Below are positions 37,824 to 47,751 of a DNA stretch of 64,000 nt, piece by piece. The number at the start of each line of letters is the position of its first letter. Position 1 is the first letter of the stretch. The position numbers were made by a program, and so were the translations under genes. The stretch lies in NCBI RefSeq assembly GCF_033807715.1, contig NC_084596.1, positions 27,726,879-27,790,878 of the forward strand, read 5' to 3'. This DNA comes from Cololabis saira. Its lineage: Eukaryota; Chordata; Actinopteri; Beloniformes; Belonidae. The notes beneath the pieces were generated by a model. It saw only the letters and a program-made list of their open reading frames with translations. It was not told the DNA's origin and did no database searches.

Positions 37824-38323
37824 TGACTTCATGAAATTCATGTAAGAGAAAGCGTAGAAAGAAGATAAATAAAGCCTTAACGACAAGACTGTGCTTGCAG
37901 ATCTTTTCTTTGGATTGTTTTTCTAATTTGTCTGCGCAGAAACGTTCGAGCTCAAACAGATGTAAAGAGGGACATAAGTGCATAACTATTTTTGAGTCTC
38001 TGCACGTGCACAGCAAGGGGGTTTCCAAAACTACATTGTTTGTGTATGTATGTCATTGCAACTGCCTTATAAAATGTTACCCAACCCTGAGCACCCTCTA
38101 CATTTCTCTGAATACATCTCTTCATCTCACCAAACTGGTCTCCATCAAATCTGTTTCTTTTTATTTTATTTTTTAAAGTCACCTGATTAATAGAAGTCAG
38201 CAAAGAGGACAGAACACTGGATTTGGGCAAAATACAGGTTTCAGTGTCCAACTCATTACAGGGAGGATGCAGAAAAGAAATCACTCTGTCAGTTGTATTA
38301 AAATGAAATGAAAGTAATCCCAC
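37647..38323 (-). other. sirt5: sirt5 intron 5
   Basis: Intron containing a (TA)n run at 37770-37821. Nothing else recognised. Confidence 0.85.
37770..37821. repeat. (TA)n microsatellite in sirt5 intron
   Basis: About 26 TA units, lying ~125 bp upstream (minus strand) of the exon 6 acceptor. Confidence 0.95.
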
Positions 38324-38377
38324 CTTGGTAGTCTGTCCACAGGAATCTGGGCATCAGGAACATCTGGGCCAGGTGCT
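38324..38377 (-). CDS. sirt5: sirt5 exon 5
   Basis: 54-bp micro-exon. The acceptor is TCTGTACAG and the donor GTGGGA. It encodes APGPDVPDAQIPVDRLP with split codons at both ends, matching GAPEPGTQDASIPVEKLPR of human SIRT5. It is too short to show as a free-standing reading frame, but phases fit both neighbours. Confidence 0.92.
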
Positions 38378-38496
38378 CTGTACAGAACACATACACCGTG
38401 GGTTAAATACTTGTAGAGGTCCAACTGTAGGGATCAGAATACAAATTTTGATGTTTTTTTCTTTTCATTTGTGTATATTCAAGTGGTGCTGCCTAC

Positions 38497-38584
38497 CCTG
38501 TGCCGTTTAAGGCGCCACATATGGGGCTTCGCTTGTTCACGGTCACTTGCCCACAGCTCACACAGCGCGTCTCCATCAGACTGC
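38497..38584 (-). CDS. sirt5: sirt5 exon 4 (first zinc-Cys pair)
   Basis: 88 bp, acceptor GAACTGCAG, donor GTAGGC. It encodes SLMETRCVSCGQVTVNKRSP and ICGALNGT. Cys161 and Cys164 are the first zinc ligands. The human HGSLFKTRC is HGSLMETRC here. Confidence 0.93.
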
Positions 38585-40161
38585 CTGCAGTTCCACACAG
38601 AAAACACAGCTGCTTTTGCATCTGGGCCTGTTGGGATCACGCTTCACCAGAAGTTGCTGACAATGCCGACTCTTGTTTTGACTCGTACCATTTTCAATTA
38701 GATTCATATTTTAGTTGAGAAGTTAAACGCTTTAGCAGCACTCTGCCACTTGAGGCATAGAAACTGAAGAGCCAGACAGAAAGGTTTCCTCAGGACTGAA
38801 TGAGGAGTTGAGCAGGACATGTTTTTGGCCTTTGGCCTACTGACACTAAACTGCAACCCTGCTTCCCAAAAAAGTTGGCGTGCTGTTGTAAGAAAAAAAG
38901 TTGTGCAGAAAGTAGCAAGTAAAATACTAAAACCGAGTCATGCAATCGTTTTCTTTTCTTTTTTTAATCTAATGCAAACAACCCATTTCAAAAAATACTA
39001 TCTCTGTTTGGGAACAGAGTAGCGCAATTGGTACATTTTTGAAAAGTCTGATTGTTGTGGCATGTTGCTTCAGAGTCTAGGGCCTGTTTTGTTATATTTT
39101 GTTTCAAGGTGCTCCATATTTTTTATGTAAGACTCAACAGAACTCTGTTAGTTGAGAGCCATGCAGGATATACTTTGATATTCCCTTTCTGAAATAAGCG
39201 CAGCCTCCACTGCAAGAGGAAACCTGGAGGGTCATTTGTTTCTCCAAACACGTCTACAGTGTATTGTTCAGCTGTGTTTTTACACATGTGCAAATTAACC
39301 CTAGCCCTGTGGACTAGTGAACCCGAGTACTGTCACAAATCAAAGCAAATCAATCGTTGATAAGGACTTTGAGAGGCGGACATGACATTGATTATTTTAA
39401 AAAAACGGAAGGTTAGAATTTTGTATTTGACTTCCAAAAATAAGGGACAATTTTCCTCTTCAATCAGTACAGACCTGAGGGAGGCATCAGTGATTCTGGA
39501 TCCTTTGGATTTTCATTATTTTTCTTCCTTTATTTTTTTTTACGTTACGTTGTGGACGCAGTTTAAATTTTGTCAAAATACAAAGGTTTTCAGAGTTGCT
39601 GAACCTGAGCAGCACCTCTGCTGAATCGTGTCTGTTTTAAACACACCGCTGCCTTCAGTGAAGATTCAGTACTGGCTCTCTGCTTTGCTTCTCAAGGTCA
39701 AGGATTTCTCTGGATAACCTGAGTCTTTAAATTACATTATGCACTCTAGATAACCCAATATGATATTGAGAAGGATTTTTAAATTGTAGAATTGCTTTCC
39801 CATGATCAACATGGCGATCAACTCTGCATCTCTAATTATGAAGCACTCTCTGTGATGCTCTAATTTATACCATGTTTTGCTTAATAAGTTGCAAGATTCC
39901 CTTATTTTCTCTTCCAATTTTTCCAAAAGGCGTCCTGACATCAAATTATAAATAAGCATATGCCTTCTTTACATTTGGCACTATGCTGCTGTTTTCATTA
40001 AATCACTAAATGAGGATCAGCTTGTCTGGCTTTATTTTTTAACATTAGGACTCACTGCAACATAGAGCTTTGCCAAAACACAATAAACAAACGACTGTGG
40101 CAAACATCAATTTTTGCCATTTTAAATGATTTAAGTGAATAATTCTAGCTGTATTTCTCAC
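38585..40161 (-). other. sirt5: sirt5 intron 3
   Basis: A 1.6-kb intron with GTGAGA donor. No repeat or embedded gene recognised. Confidence 0.85.
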
Positions 40162-40387
40162 CATGAATCTTGAGCACATGTTTGGACCCCGCCTGTCGGT
40201 GCAAGTCGTCTATGCACTGTGTGATAACAACCACGTGACGTCCCTGCTTCTTAAGCCGGGCTTCACACTCCGCTATGGCCACATGCACGGCGCTGGGCTT
40301 CTTGTTCAGCACAAGCTCTCTTCTGTAATGGTAAAACTCCCAGACCCGAGATGGGTTGCGGGAGAATGCTTCTGGAGTCGCAAGGTC
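40162..40387 (-). CDS. sirt5: sirt5 exon 3 (catalytic core; TQNID changed to TQCID)
   Basis: 226 bp, acceptor ATCCGTAG, donor GTGAGA. It encodes [25 protein letters not shown] ... [34 protein letters not shown] and VLKIH plus one base. Tyr97 and Arg100 equal human Tyr102 and Arg105, which give SIRT5 its preference for succinyl, malonyl and glutaryl lysine. His153 equals catalytic His158. Residue 136, Asn in sirtuins (human Asn141), is Cys (TGC) here. Confidence 0.95.
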
Positions 40388-40534
40388 CTACGGATATATC
40401 AACAGAGGTGTAAAGCCCAGGGAAATCATGAGTACTGAATTGAAAACATCTTAAATTAAGGTCTTCAGTGGAAGAAAAAGACAAAAAAGAAACACTGTAC
40501 TCTCGTGTGGAGAATTTATTCTTCTTGAAATTAC

Positions 40535-40668
40535 CTGAGACTGCCATTTTCTCCACTTCTCATTTTCTCCCCTGAACGTTGGCACCCCACTCTCTGCGCT
40601 CAAACCCGCCCCCGTGATGATCGCGATGTGCTTGGCTTTGGCGAAGACCTTGCGGAATTCAGACATGT
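40535..40668 (-). CDS. sirt5: sirt5 exon 2 (GAG NAD-binding motif)
   Basis: 134 bp, acceptor TTTTCCTAG, donor GTAATT. It encodes [33 protein letters not shown], then [14 protein letters not shown](V/L)SAESG and the PTFRG segment are intact. The following loop, AGGYW in human SIRT5, is ENEKW here, so both glycines are lost. Confidence 0.95.
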
Positions 40669-41163
40669 CTAGGAAAATTAAGCGGGAGATCCGCATCAGA
40701 GCAAGTTACATTCCTATCTTTTTTTATATTATCTAAGAGGCCCCACATCAATATTTCTTCTATCCATCTAATCTGGTGGTACGACATGTCCACAAGTGCT
40801 GCAGCAATGCTACAATTTAATATGTTGTGATTCCACTTCCTAGTGATACCATAATATAATTAAGCAGATGTAAAAGTACTCACTCAATAATTAACTTGGA
40901 ATCACATTATCTGAGCCATGTTGTCATCATCTACTTTGTAGGCTTTGATTCAGCCAATCAAAAACTGAGTTGTTTTTTTTAATTACCTATTAGTTTTTAT
41001 TGAATTCTCTGCCATACACTGCTGCACATTTCTGTAAAATAGTTATAAAAAATGCAATATTCCAACATTTTACTAGTCAGTTTCTCTATGTATAATGACC
41101 ATTAGAGTCTCTCTTAACTGCTCTCAATGACTTTCTAATGAAAAAACAGAGCTCCGGCCTTAC
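40669..41163 (-). other. sirt5: sirt5 intron 1 (between coding exons 1 and 2)
   Basis: A 495-bp intron with GTAAGG donor. Nothing recognised inside. Confidence 0.85.
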
Positions 41164-41289
41164 CTGAGCTGAGTTTTGTAGAGTCAGCCACCGATCCTGC
41201 CGTCACATGTGTGGAGCACATGCGAAGACCAAGTGAAAAGATGGCTCGATGTGGAAGAAGCATTGTGAAGGGGAAAACCAGCTGAGACC
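41164..41289 (-). CDS. sirt5: sirt5 coding exon 1: mitochondrial targeting peptide of a Sirt5-like deacylase
   Basis: This exon opens the gene for the NAD-dependent protein-lysine deacylase SIRT5, a mainly mitochondrial enzyme that removes succinyl, malonyl and glutaryl groups. ATG is at 41263 (100 coding bases, phase 1 donor GTAAGG), preceded by 26 bases of 5'UTR after an acceptor TCTTTTCAG. The start MLLPHRAIFSLGLRMCSTHV is basic, hydroxylated and free of acidic residues, as expected of a presequence. The eight coding exons sum to 915 bp including the stop: 304 residues versus 310 in human, with a constant -5 offset from the GAG motif through the second zinc-Cys pair. All splice phases match. 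It is transcribed divergently from phactr1. It may be the ordinary fish sirt5 or a diverged paralog; the catalytic-site changes in exons 2 and 3 favour caution. Confidence 0.9.
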
Positions 41290-41760
41290 CTGAAAAGACA
41301 TGGTAGGGGGTTTGTGCCTTAAATGCACTAAAATAAAGTAAAAAGCACCAGTGCAAATTCTCAATTTTTAATTGCACACAAGCTCTTACAGGTAAAGAAG
41401 TGTTGCTGCTTGTTTTTAGTTCACAAAAGGTTTCTGTAATCAACACAACTACAAAACTAACCTTCCTCTTATAAAGGAATGTGTGGGGGGAGGGAATCTT
41501 TATGCATCAATAAAACAATTAAAGCTTCAGTTAAAAAACATGTTTGCTGACTATCTTGTGGTTTTGAACTTGTTCATGCGTGTGGTTTTTGTCTGTAATG
41601 ACTGCTGATTTATTTATCCATTTAAACTCGGGCTCTGAAATGGCAGCTGAGTCCCAGAAACTGCTGTAAAACGATATGAAAGGCATGTGTGCAGTCAGTG
41701 TAGACAGTCTGCCTTTGTGAGCGCCGATAAGTCCAAGAATACACACAGACACTTAAAGAT

Positions 41761-41761
<1 letters not shown>

Positions 41762-41837
<76 letters not shown>

Positions 41838-41843
41838 CGTGTA

Positions 41844-41876
<33 letters not shown>

Positions 41877-41934
41877 CAAAAGTTTGGACACACTTTCCCA
41901 TTTGTTTGAATGAGAAAGTGTGTCCAAACGTTTG

Positions 41935-42028
<94 letters not shown>
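41762..42028. repeat. Mirror-symmetric microsatellite cluster around a small foldback
   Basis: In order: (TA)~35, GTGTGCGTGT, (TAGA)5, (CAGA)3, a ~62-bp foldback (41875-41937, arms ACCAAAAGTTTGGACACACT and its complement), (GT)6, (TA)~29, (CA)~11. The foldback end ACCAAAAGTTTGGACACAC recalls Tc1-type element termini, but no transposase is present. Confidence 0.9.
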
Positions 42029-42029
<1 letters not shown>

Positions 42030-42330
42030 TACATATATCTTTTAAAGTAACTAGGGAGACAGAATAAACATACAACCCGCATGTAAGTAAATGTAGAAAC
42101 AGGTTTAACAGGAGGCCAAGCCTTCTACACAAAACAAAGATTATGTTTGACTTAATCTCTGAGTAAAAGACTTGCTGGATTTACAGAAGTCACTGCTGCA
42201 CTTTCTCCTTCCCGATATGCTGGATAATGTCACCCAATATTACCAACGCCTGGTCACCTCAAACAGGACTTTTTTATTTTTATACTTTAAAGACGACAGG
42301 TTTCTTAACTATTTGAACACTGACATCAAA

Positions 42331-42429
42331 AGCCTGAATTATGGTTCCGCGTTAAATCGACGCGTACCTTACGCCGTAGCCTACGGCGTAGGCTCTGCGT
42401 TGGTGTAACGCGGAACCATAAATCAGCCT
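42331..42429. mobile_element. GC-rich palindromic MITE, copy 2
   Basis: 99 bp, inverse orientation to copy 1: AGCCTGAATTATGGTTCCGC ... GCGGAACCATAAATCAGCCT, with central CTTACGCCGTAGCCTACGGC. Flanked by AAA on both sides. It lies ~150 bp inside the putative first sirt5 intron. Confidence 0.82.
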
Positions 42430-42579
42430 AAAATCGTGAGGTACGTGACTGCTGGAGAGCTCGCTGTCACACAAGCAGGAACTACCTCACAGACCTAATT
42501 GGGCCCTTTTACGTTGTAAATTTGAGATGTATACAAGCGTATTTGCTCAAATTCACACGTGCAGCTTCACTGTACCTAC

Positions 42580-42720
42580 CTGACGGTGAAGTTTTTGTCT
42601 TTTATGCGCGGAAAGCTTTCACGAGCTTGCTTGTTTACCTGGGTGTCCGTAACTAACGAGAGAAGCCGTAAATGCGCCACGCTGTCGTAAAGCGTTTAAA
42701 AAAAAGAGGAAAAAATAAAA
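42580..42720 (-). promoter_or_regulatory. sirt5: Putative untranslated first exon and promoter of sirt5
   Basis: The minus strand shows CCGTCAG|GTAGGTACAG, a good donor at 42580/42579, downstream of CpG-richer sequence to about 42740. An upstream untranslated exon is required because coding exon 1 begins with an acceptor and a short 5'UTR. The exon's 5' end is not determinable. Confidence 0.4.
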
Positions 42721-43620
42721 CCCAGCTGTTGCTCACGTGCGCCATCAAGTGGCGAACTGTTGTAAATGCTGCTCATTCAGTGTGATTCATTCATTCATGC
42801 CTCACAATACACGGGTGGAGTTTAACTTTAGATTGCAATAGTTTAACTTGACAAGCGTATTTCCGATCTTTTTTATTGAGTTATGGCAGAATATATATAT
42901 TTGGACTTAAATAAATGTATAAGACGTCGATTAAATATTGTTTAATACTTTGTTGTGGGCCTACACGTGAGCAGAACTTAAATATTTAATTGTTAAACCG
43001 AAAATAAACTATTTTAATAACTGTTTATAATTTGTAATTAAAAAAAAGCCAAACATCAAACAACGGACAAAAAATACTCAAGCATCAAATGTCTAATTAA
43101 TTATAATAAATAGCTATTACTTGTGAATGAAAATAAGATATTAGATATTTTGCTGCATTTTTCCCAATGTAGTCATAAATGATTTAACTACTTGAGCAAC
43201 ACATGCAATTTTTTAAAAGGCAAAACATTCTGCACCACACCTTATAAAATGCTATTTTTATTCATTGTTTTTATTATATGCAATTTTGTTGTAGCTTAGT
43301 CCATGCACTATTTATGGTTCATACCAGTTTCAGTATTTTCTGCACTCATGGGCTTCGTAAAAAAAAAATGTAATAGGCTAGTTTGAATGAATTTATACTA
43401 TACCATGAAGTCAGATCATTTACGTCTTCTAAAGGTGTTTGATGAGCCCTTTTCTCTTCCGAGTGATTTAATTCCGAATAAGGAAAATTATGTTCAGTCT
43501 ATAAGTTAGATATTTGTTGTTTACATTGTGTAAAATTAATTAGACTGGTAATTTGCCGCTGACGTGAGTATTAACATCTAAAACTGAGATGTTTTTGATT
43601 ACATTTTGTCCCACTGTGCA
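42721..43620. other. sirt5-phactr1 intergenic interval
   Basis: AT-rich sequence between the divergent genes. No exon or repeat recognised until the element at 43624. Confidence 0.45.
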
Positions 43621-43623
43621 TTA

Positions 43624-43722
43624 AGGTTGATTTATGGTTCCGCGTCACACCAACGCAGAGCCTACGCCGAAGGGTACGGCGTAGGTTCTGCGTCGATTTA
43701 ACACGGAACCATAATTCAGGCT
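43624..43722. mobile_element. GC-rich palindromic MITE, copy 3
   Basis: 99 bp: AGGTTGATTTATGGTTCCGC ... CGGAACCATAATTCAGGCT, flanked by TTA at 43621-43623 and 43723-43725. The 3-bp TTA duplication fits PIF/Harbinger. Confidence 0.87.
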
Positions 43723-43725
43723 TTA

Positions 43726-44122
43726 TGCTGCGTTCCATTTACCTCGGAAGTCGGAACTCGGAACTGGGAATGACGTCAAAGCCGAGTTATCAGCGTTCCA
43801 GTTACAAAGTAGGTAAACAAGTTTGTAGTTCGCATATACCACATGAAAAATGTAAATTACACTATAGCAGCATATATATGCCGAACAAAACTTGTATACG
43901 ACTGATTTAGTGTGACCAAAACTAGAATGAAGGGCTACGAATTTTTACAGAGCTCTCTTCTACTGTTTACAACCGGGGCAGCCATCTCGGAATGTGAACT
44001 CGGGGGTGGTGAAGACTCTCCCACTTTTCCAGTAGGAACTCCCACTTCGAGGGGCGTTCCAGTTGAAAATTCCGACTGGGAACTGGGAAACCCCCACTTC
44101 CGAGGACAAATGGAACGCGGCA
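43726..44122. mobile_element. Harbinger-like non-autonomous element, 397 bp
   Basis: Inverted ends TGCTGCGTTCCATTT and AAATGGAACGCGGCA with subterminal CCTCGGAAGT motifs. Flanked by TTA on both sides (43723-43725 and 44123-44125), the TWA duplication of PIF/Harbinger. Interior repeats of GGAACTGGGAA/TTCCGACT type occur. No transposase. Confidence 0.87.
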
Positions 44123-44342
44123 TTACTCCACCAACGCTCTTATCTCTCTTTCCCGTGTGTATGTGTGTGTATGTGTGCTTGTGTATCTGTGTGTGCTTGT
44201 GTGGGATGCATCCTCCTCCTCCTTTCCTCCTCCTCCTCCCTCTCCTCCCTATCAATAGCTGCTTCCCAGCGTGTAAGTGGCCGTGTGTTCCTGCTTTTGC
44301 CCCAGTCGGCCAGCAGTCATCTGTGGACTGAGGGTGAAGTTG
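44123..44342 (+). promoter_or_regulatory. phactr1: 5'UTR/promoter region of phactr1 exon
   Basis: GT-rich (44156-44205) then CTCCT-rich pyrimidine sequence (44209-44250) directly upstream of the ATG. No TATA box seen. Likely transcribed leader; the start site is unknown. Confidence 0.4.
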
Positions 44343-44457
44343 ATGGCGACCACTGCAGCCGGCAGCACAGACCGCAGACCCATCAGGAGACTTCGCTCCA
44401 AGAGCGACACGCCATCGTACCTCGTTGAAGCCCGACTCTCCTACAACATGCGGACAG
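44343..44457 (+). CDS. phactr1: phactr1 first coding exon (phosphatase and actin regulator 1)
   Basis: 115 bp from ATG at 44343 to donor GTAGGA after 44457, phase 1. It encodes MATTAAGSTD then RRPIRRLRSKSDTPSYLVEA and [28 protein letters not shown] in mammalian PHACTR1 is the close match; this stretch precedes the first RPEL/nuclear-localisation region. PHACTR1 binds G-actin through RPEL motifs and PP1 through its C-terminus, controlling actomyosin and synapses. Neighbouring sirt5 supports the call: both genes are on human 6p23-p24. An in-frame ATG at 44277 would add 22 Cys-rich residues without family support, so the ATG before GCGACC was preferred. Downstream exons are not in the window. 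Confidence 0.85.
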
Positions 44458-46730
44458 GTAGGACATTTCCTCCACCCATCATCCTGATCCCAGCTCTGAG
44501 GGGATTTGCTGTGGCCAGATGTCGCGCTGGCTGGACCGGCTGGCTCAATGCAGGAATGAAATACGCCCTGCTGCTTTTACGTGAATGAAAACGATGCCCT
44601 CGTGGACTTGTGCTTATAGTCTTGATATGAGGTTCAGTTGGACAAAAGATATAATAATGGACATAGTCAGGGATGTGACTGAAATGTTGAATCTCCATGG
44701 ACTAGAGAAAAAAACAGGACTTTAGAAATAAACAATAGGCTGTTTTTAAGGCTTGAATGTTTCAATGCTCATGTGTCAATTTCGTCGGATTTTGTCATTG
44801 TCAGCGCTGTGAATCAAAGCAGTTACGTAATATAAAAAAAAATAAACGTGCCTTTTTTCTATCTATGGATGTGCTTTAATTGTAGAAAATGGAAATGGAC
44901 ATCCGGTTTGTGTTTTTTTCTTTTCTTACATTTTTAACCCCACATTTCAAACTAATAGGTTACGCAATGGCACCCGTGGTGAGCAGTCTTCTGTCTCCAT
45001 CACCAAGTGTGTTGCATCCGTAGTTACCATGGTGACTCGACATTTTATGCTGACTGACTCAGATCTGTAAGATGCACTGCATCCAGCACCTAAGACCTCA
45101 CATCAGTCGTTTATGGGCTGCTCTGCAGAGTCGATGATACTTCTACTCTATTCAAAATGGACCTGGCTATAACTGTCATTCACTCTGAGTGATAATGTAC
45201 CAATTAGCTATTTTTAATACTGATGCTTCTGAAATGCGGTACACAAACAACCACCGTGAAATGCTGCCACTTTATGTTAAGATGGTGTTATTATTCATAT
45301 CAGTTGTTCTCCTTACATCCATCATCCACCATCAAAATAAGGGATCAGTGTCATTTCTACGCTCTAAAAGCTCTGGATGTTGTCCAGCTGTGTAGAAATT
45401 CTAGCTTATATTTTATTTTTAGATCTATTATGAAAGTATTAAATCAGGCAAAATGATTACAGCATTCCTAAAATCAACGGATAAAGTAAATGCACGTATT
45501 TGTCGAGCTGAGAGGAGATTCAATTAAAAAATGACAATTTGTTGTCAAGTACATCAAAAGAATGATATTAAACTGAGCTTATAAATCAAAGCAGTCTAGT
45601 CTCTAGTGAAGAATCTCATCTGCCAACAGTTTGGCATCTGTTCTGTCAGCTCCCATGTGTGCTGTGCAGCCCAGACACTACAAGAAAGGAATCATGTTTT
45701 CCTGGATGAATGAATCAAACAATGGTTCTAGGGTTCTAGGGTAGTGCCAATGAGCATTTGGCCTGTAGTAATAAGCCTGTTCTTTATGAAAGCAGCCTGT
45801 CATTTGTCTCTGAGCCCTTTTTTATTTATTTTTTATTTATCTACTCTACAATGAGTGCATGCAAAGCCTGAGGATGCTACGGGGGCGATTTGTACAATAG
45901 CACTGTTGACTCATTTCCACCTGAAGAATTGGAGCAGGATTTAGCTTGCTTATTGCCAAGGAAACCAAAAAGTCATGTTGTTGTGTGCCTGGGTGCTTAA
46001 AGATAACACATTGCCCGGACTGTCATGGATGCAAAATGAGAAGCAAGCAGCTACATCTGCGTGTTTCATGGAAAAAAAAAAACTCCTTTAATTTGCCTTT
46101 GCTATACACTGTATATTTGAAATCCTAATTCCCAAAGAAAAGAACAGTTTAATGCTTCTTTGATGACTATGGGAAACAGGCACAAGATATTCTGTTTTGA
46201 TGGTTCTAATTTTCTTTCATCCGAGTCAATATTTTAAATTCTAAAATGTACTTTTATTGGCCAACATCAGCAGACCGTGCTCAAAGATCTACCTGCCCAC
46301 ATCTGATTACATTACATTGCATCATTTCTGAATGATCCTGAAAATTAGTTTATTCAGACCATTATGTGAGTGAGTCATCCTTGTAAGATCCCAATCTTTA
46401 TTGTAATTTAGTTTTTTACCAGTGGCAAACAAATGACAGATATCCTGTGGGTTTCTAATGGAATCAGAGAGCATGGATTTATTGCGCCGACCTGTTTAGA
46501 GTCTGCACTAAACTAATTTGCTCCAGAGTTAAATGGCAGTTAAATGGATCTGCACACAATCCCAAAGACATAACAATGTAACGTGATGGCATTATTTACT
46601 GCACTAGCTGTCAGTTGTGGTGTCATCCGCCATTAAAGGGTGAAGGTGAAAAGGATAGCCAACCTACCTGACATGCTTGATTTCAATCATTACTGATTGT
46701 TTGGAAGTCTAATATCATTAGCTCTGATAC
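44458..46730 (+). other. phactr1: phactr1 intron sequence; nothing recognised
   Basis: AT-rich, no exon, no recognised repeat family. Confidence 0.5.
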
Positions 46731-46732
46731 AC

Positions 46733-46895
46733 ACACACACACGCACGCACGCACGCACGCACGCACGCATGCACCTAGCACGCACGCACACACACATATA
46801 TAGACACATGGAAGCGTTAGCAGAAGAACACTGCTATGGGTCAATTCGGAAAGTTGCAAAGATTTTTGTAAGTCAGAGCGCATTTGCATAACAAA

Positions 46896-46953
<58 letters not shown>

Positions 46954-46967
46954 TGCGTGCGTGTGTC
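46733..46967. repeat. Paired inverted (CA/CG)n microsatellites
   Basis: (CA)n(CGCA)n at 46733-46799 and (GT)n(GCGT)n at 46899-46967 are reverse complements of each other, around ~100 bp of unique sequence. They could pair as a long hairpin. Confidence 0.9.
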
Positions 46968-47231
46968 ACCTGTTGACACAATATTCATCTCGCGGGAAGA
47001 AGTTGTTAATTTGTCTTATTTTTACATCCTTTAGTTTAACTCTATAGCCACTCTGATTTCATTCTGCAGACTCAAGCTTGACAAAAGAAACTAATGGTTT
47101 CCACCGACACATCTTCACCAGAAACACCAAACATTTTTGGGTTTTCCTACAACTTTGCTTAAGCTTTAAAAATCCCCACATCACTCTGTATTTAGAAGTC
47201 CTTTTTCTCTGTAATAATCTACTTCTTAAAT
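46968..47231. other. Intronic; nothing recognised
   Basis: No feature seen. Confidence 0.4.
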
Positions 47232-47456
47232 CAGGGGTGTCCAAAGTCAGTCCTCGAGGGCCGCAGTCCTGCATGTTTTAGTTGTTTCCCTGCATCAACA
47301 CACCTGATTCTAATTAACGGTCATCACCACCTTGTCATCAAAGTCTGGATAGTTCTGTTGTTGACCAAGCTCCTTGTATCACAGTTTGATAAAAGAAGGG
47401 ACATATCTAAAACATGCAGGACATCGGCCCTCGAGGACCGACTTTGGACACCCCTG
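47232..47456. mobile_element. hAT-like MITE of the GGGGTGTCC family, copy 2 (complete)
   Basis: Ends CAGGGGTGTCCAAAGTC and GACTTTGGACACCCCTG are near-perfect inverted repeats. The perfect 8-bp duplication is TCTTAAAT (47224-47231 and 47457-47464). 225 bp, no coding capacity. Subterminal CCTCGAGGGC and CATGTTTTAG are shared with copies 1 and 3. Confidence 0.95.
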
Positions 47457-47528
47457 TCTTAAATGTTAATATTCACAATGGATAATGGATCTGTTTTTGT
47501 CATATGTATATGTAGGCTATAGCCTATA

Positions 47529-47751
47529 TGGGGTGCCCACAAGCCGGGACTCGAGGGCCAGTCTACTGCACGTTTTAGATGTTTCCCTGCCTCAACACAA
47601 CCCTGATAGACAAGGCTGTGTCACCAACAGAGTTACCTTGATGACATGTTGATGACGACCAGTGATTAGAATCAGGTGTGTTGAAGACAGAGAAACATCT
47701 AAAACATGCATTAGACTAGCCCTCGAGAGCCGGCTTGTGTGCACCCCTGTA
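47529..47751. mobile_element. hAT-like MITE, related copy 3
   Basis: Ends GGGGTGCCCACAAGCCGG and CCGGCTTGTGTGCACCCCTG are inverted repeats. The interior shares GTTTTAGATGTTTCCCTGC and ACATCTAAAACATGCA with copy 2. The left end has lost its terminal CA. It lies only ~70 bp from copy 2 and is diverged from it, so it is a separate insertion. A short (TA)n follows. Confidence 0.85.

Larger units (their letters stand above)
41290..42579 (-). other. sirt5: sirt5 5' intron
   Basis: Between the acceptor of coding exon 1 and a putative untranslated exon. It holds the compound TA/GATA/CA repeat with a foldback (41762-42028) and a palindromic MITE (42331-42429). Confidence 0.6.

Noticed and set aside
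43912..44331. 139-residue plus-strand frame before phactr1
   Set aside because: It runs through a Harbinger-like element and a pyrimidine repeat, and is not in the phactr1 frame.
44277..44342. Upstream in-frame start for the phactr1 exon
   Set aside because: It adds a Cys-rich 22-residue leader with no similarity to PHACTR1; the ATG at 44343 gives the expected short N-terminus.
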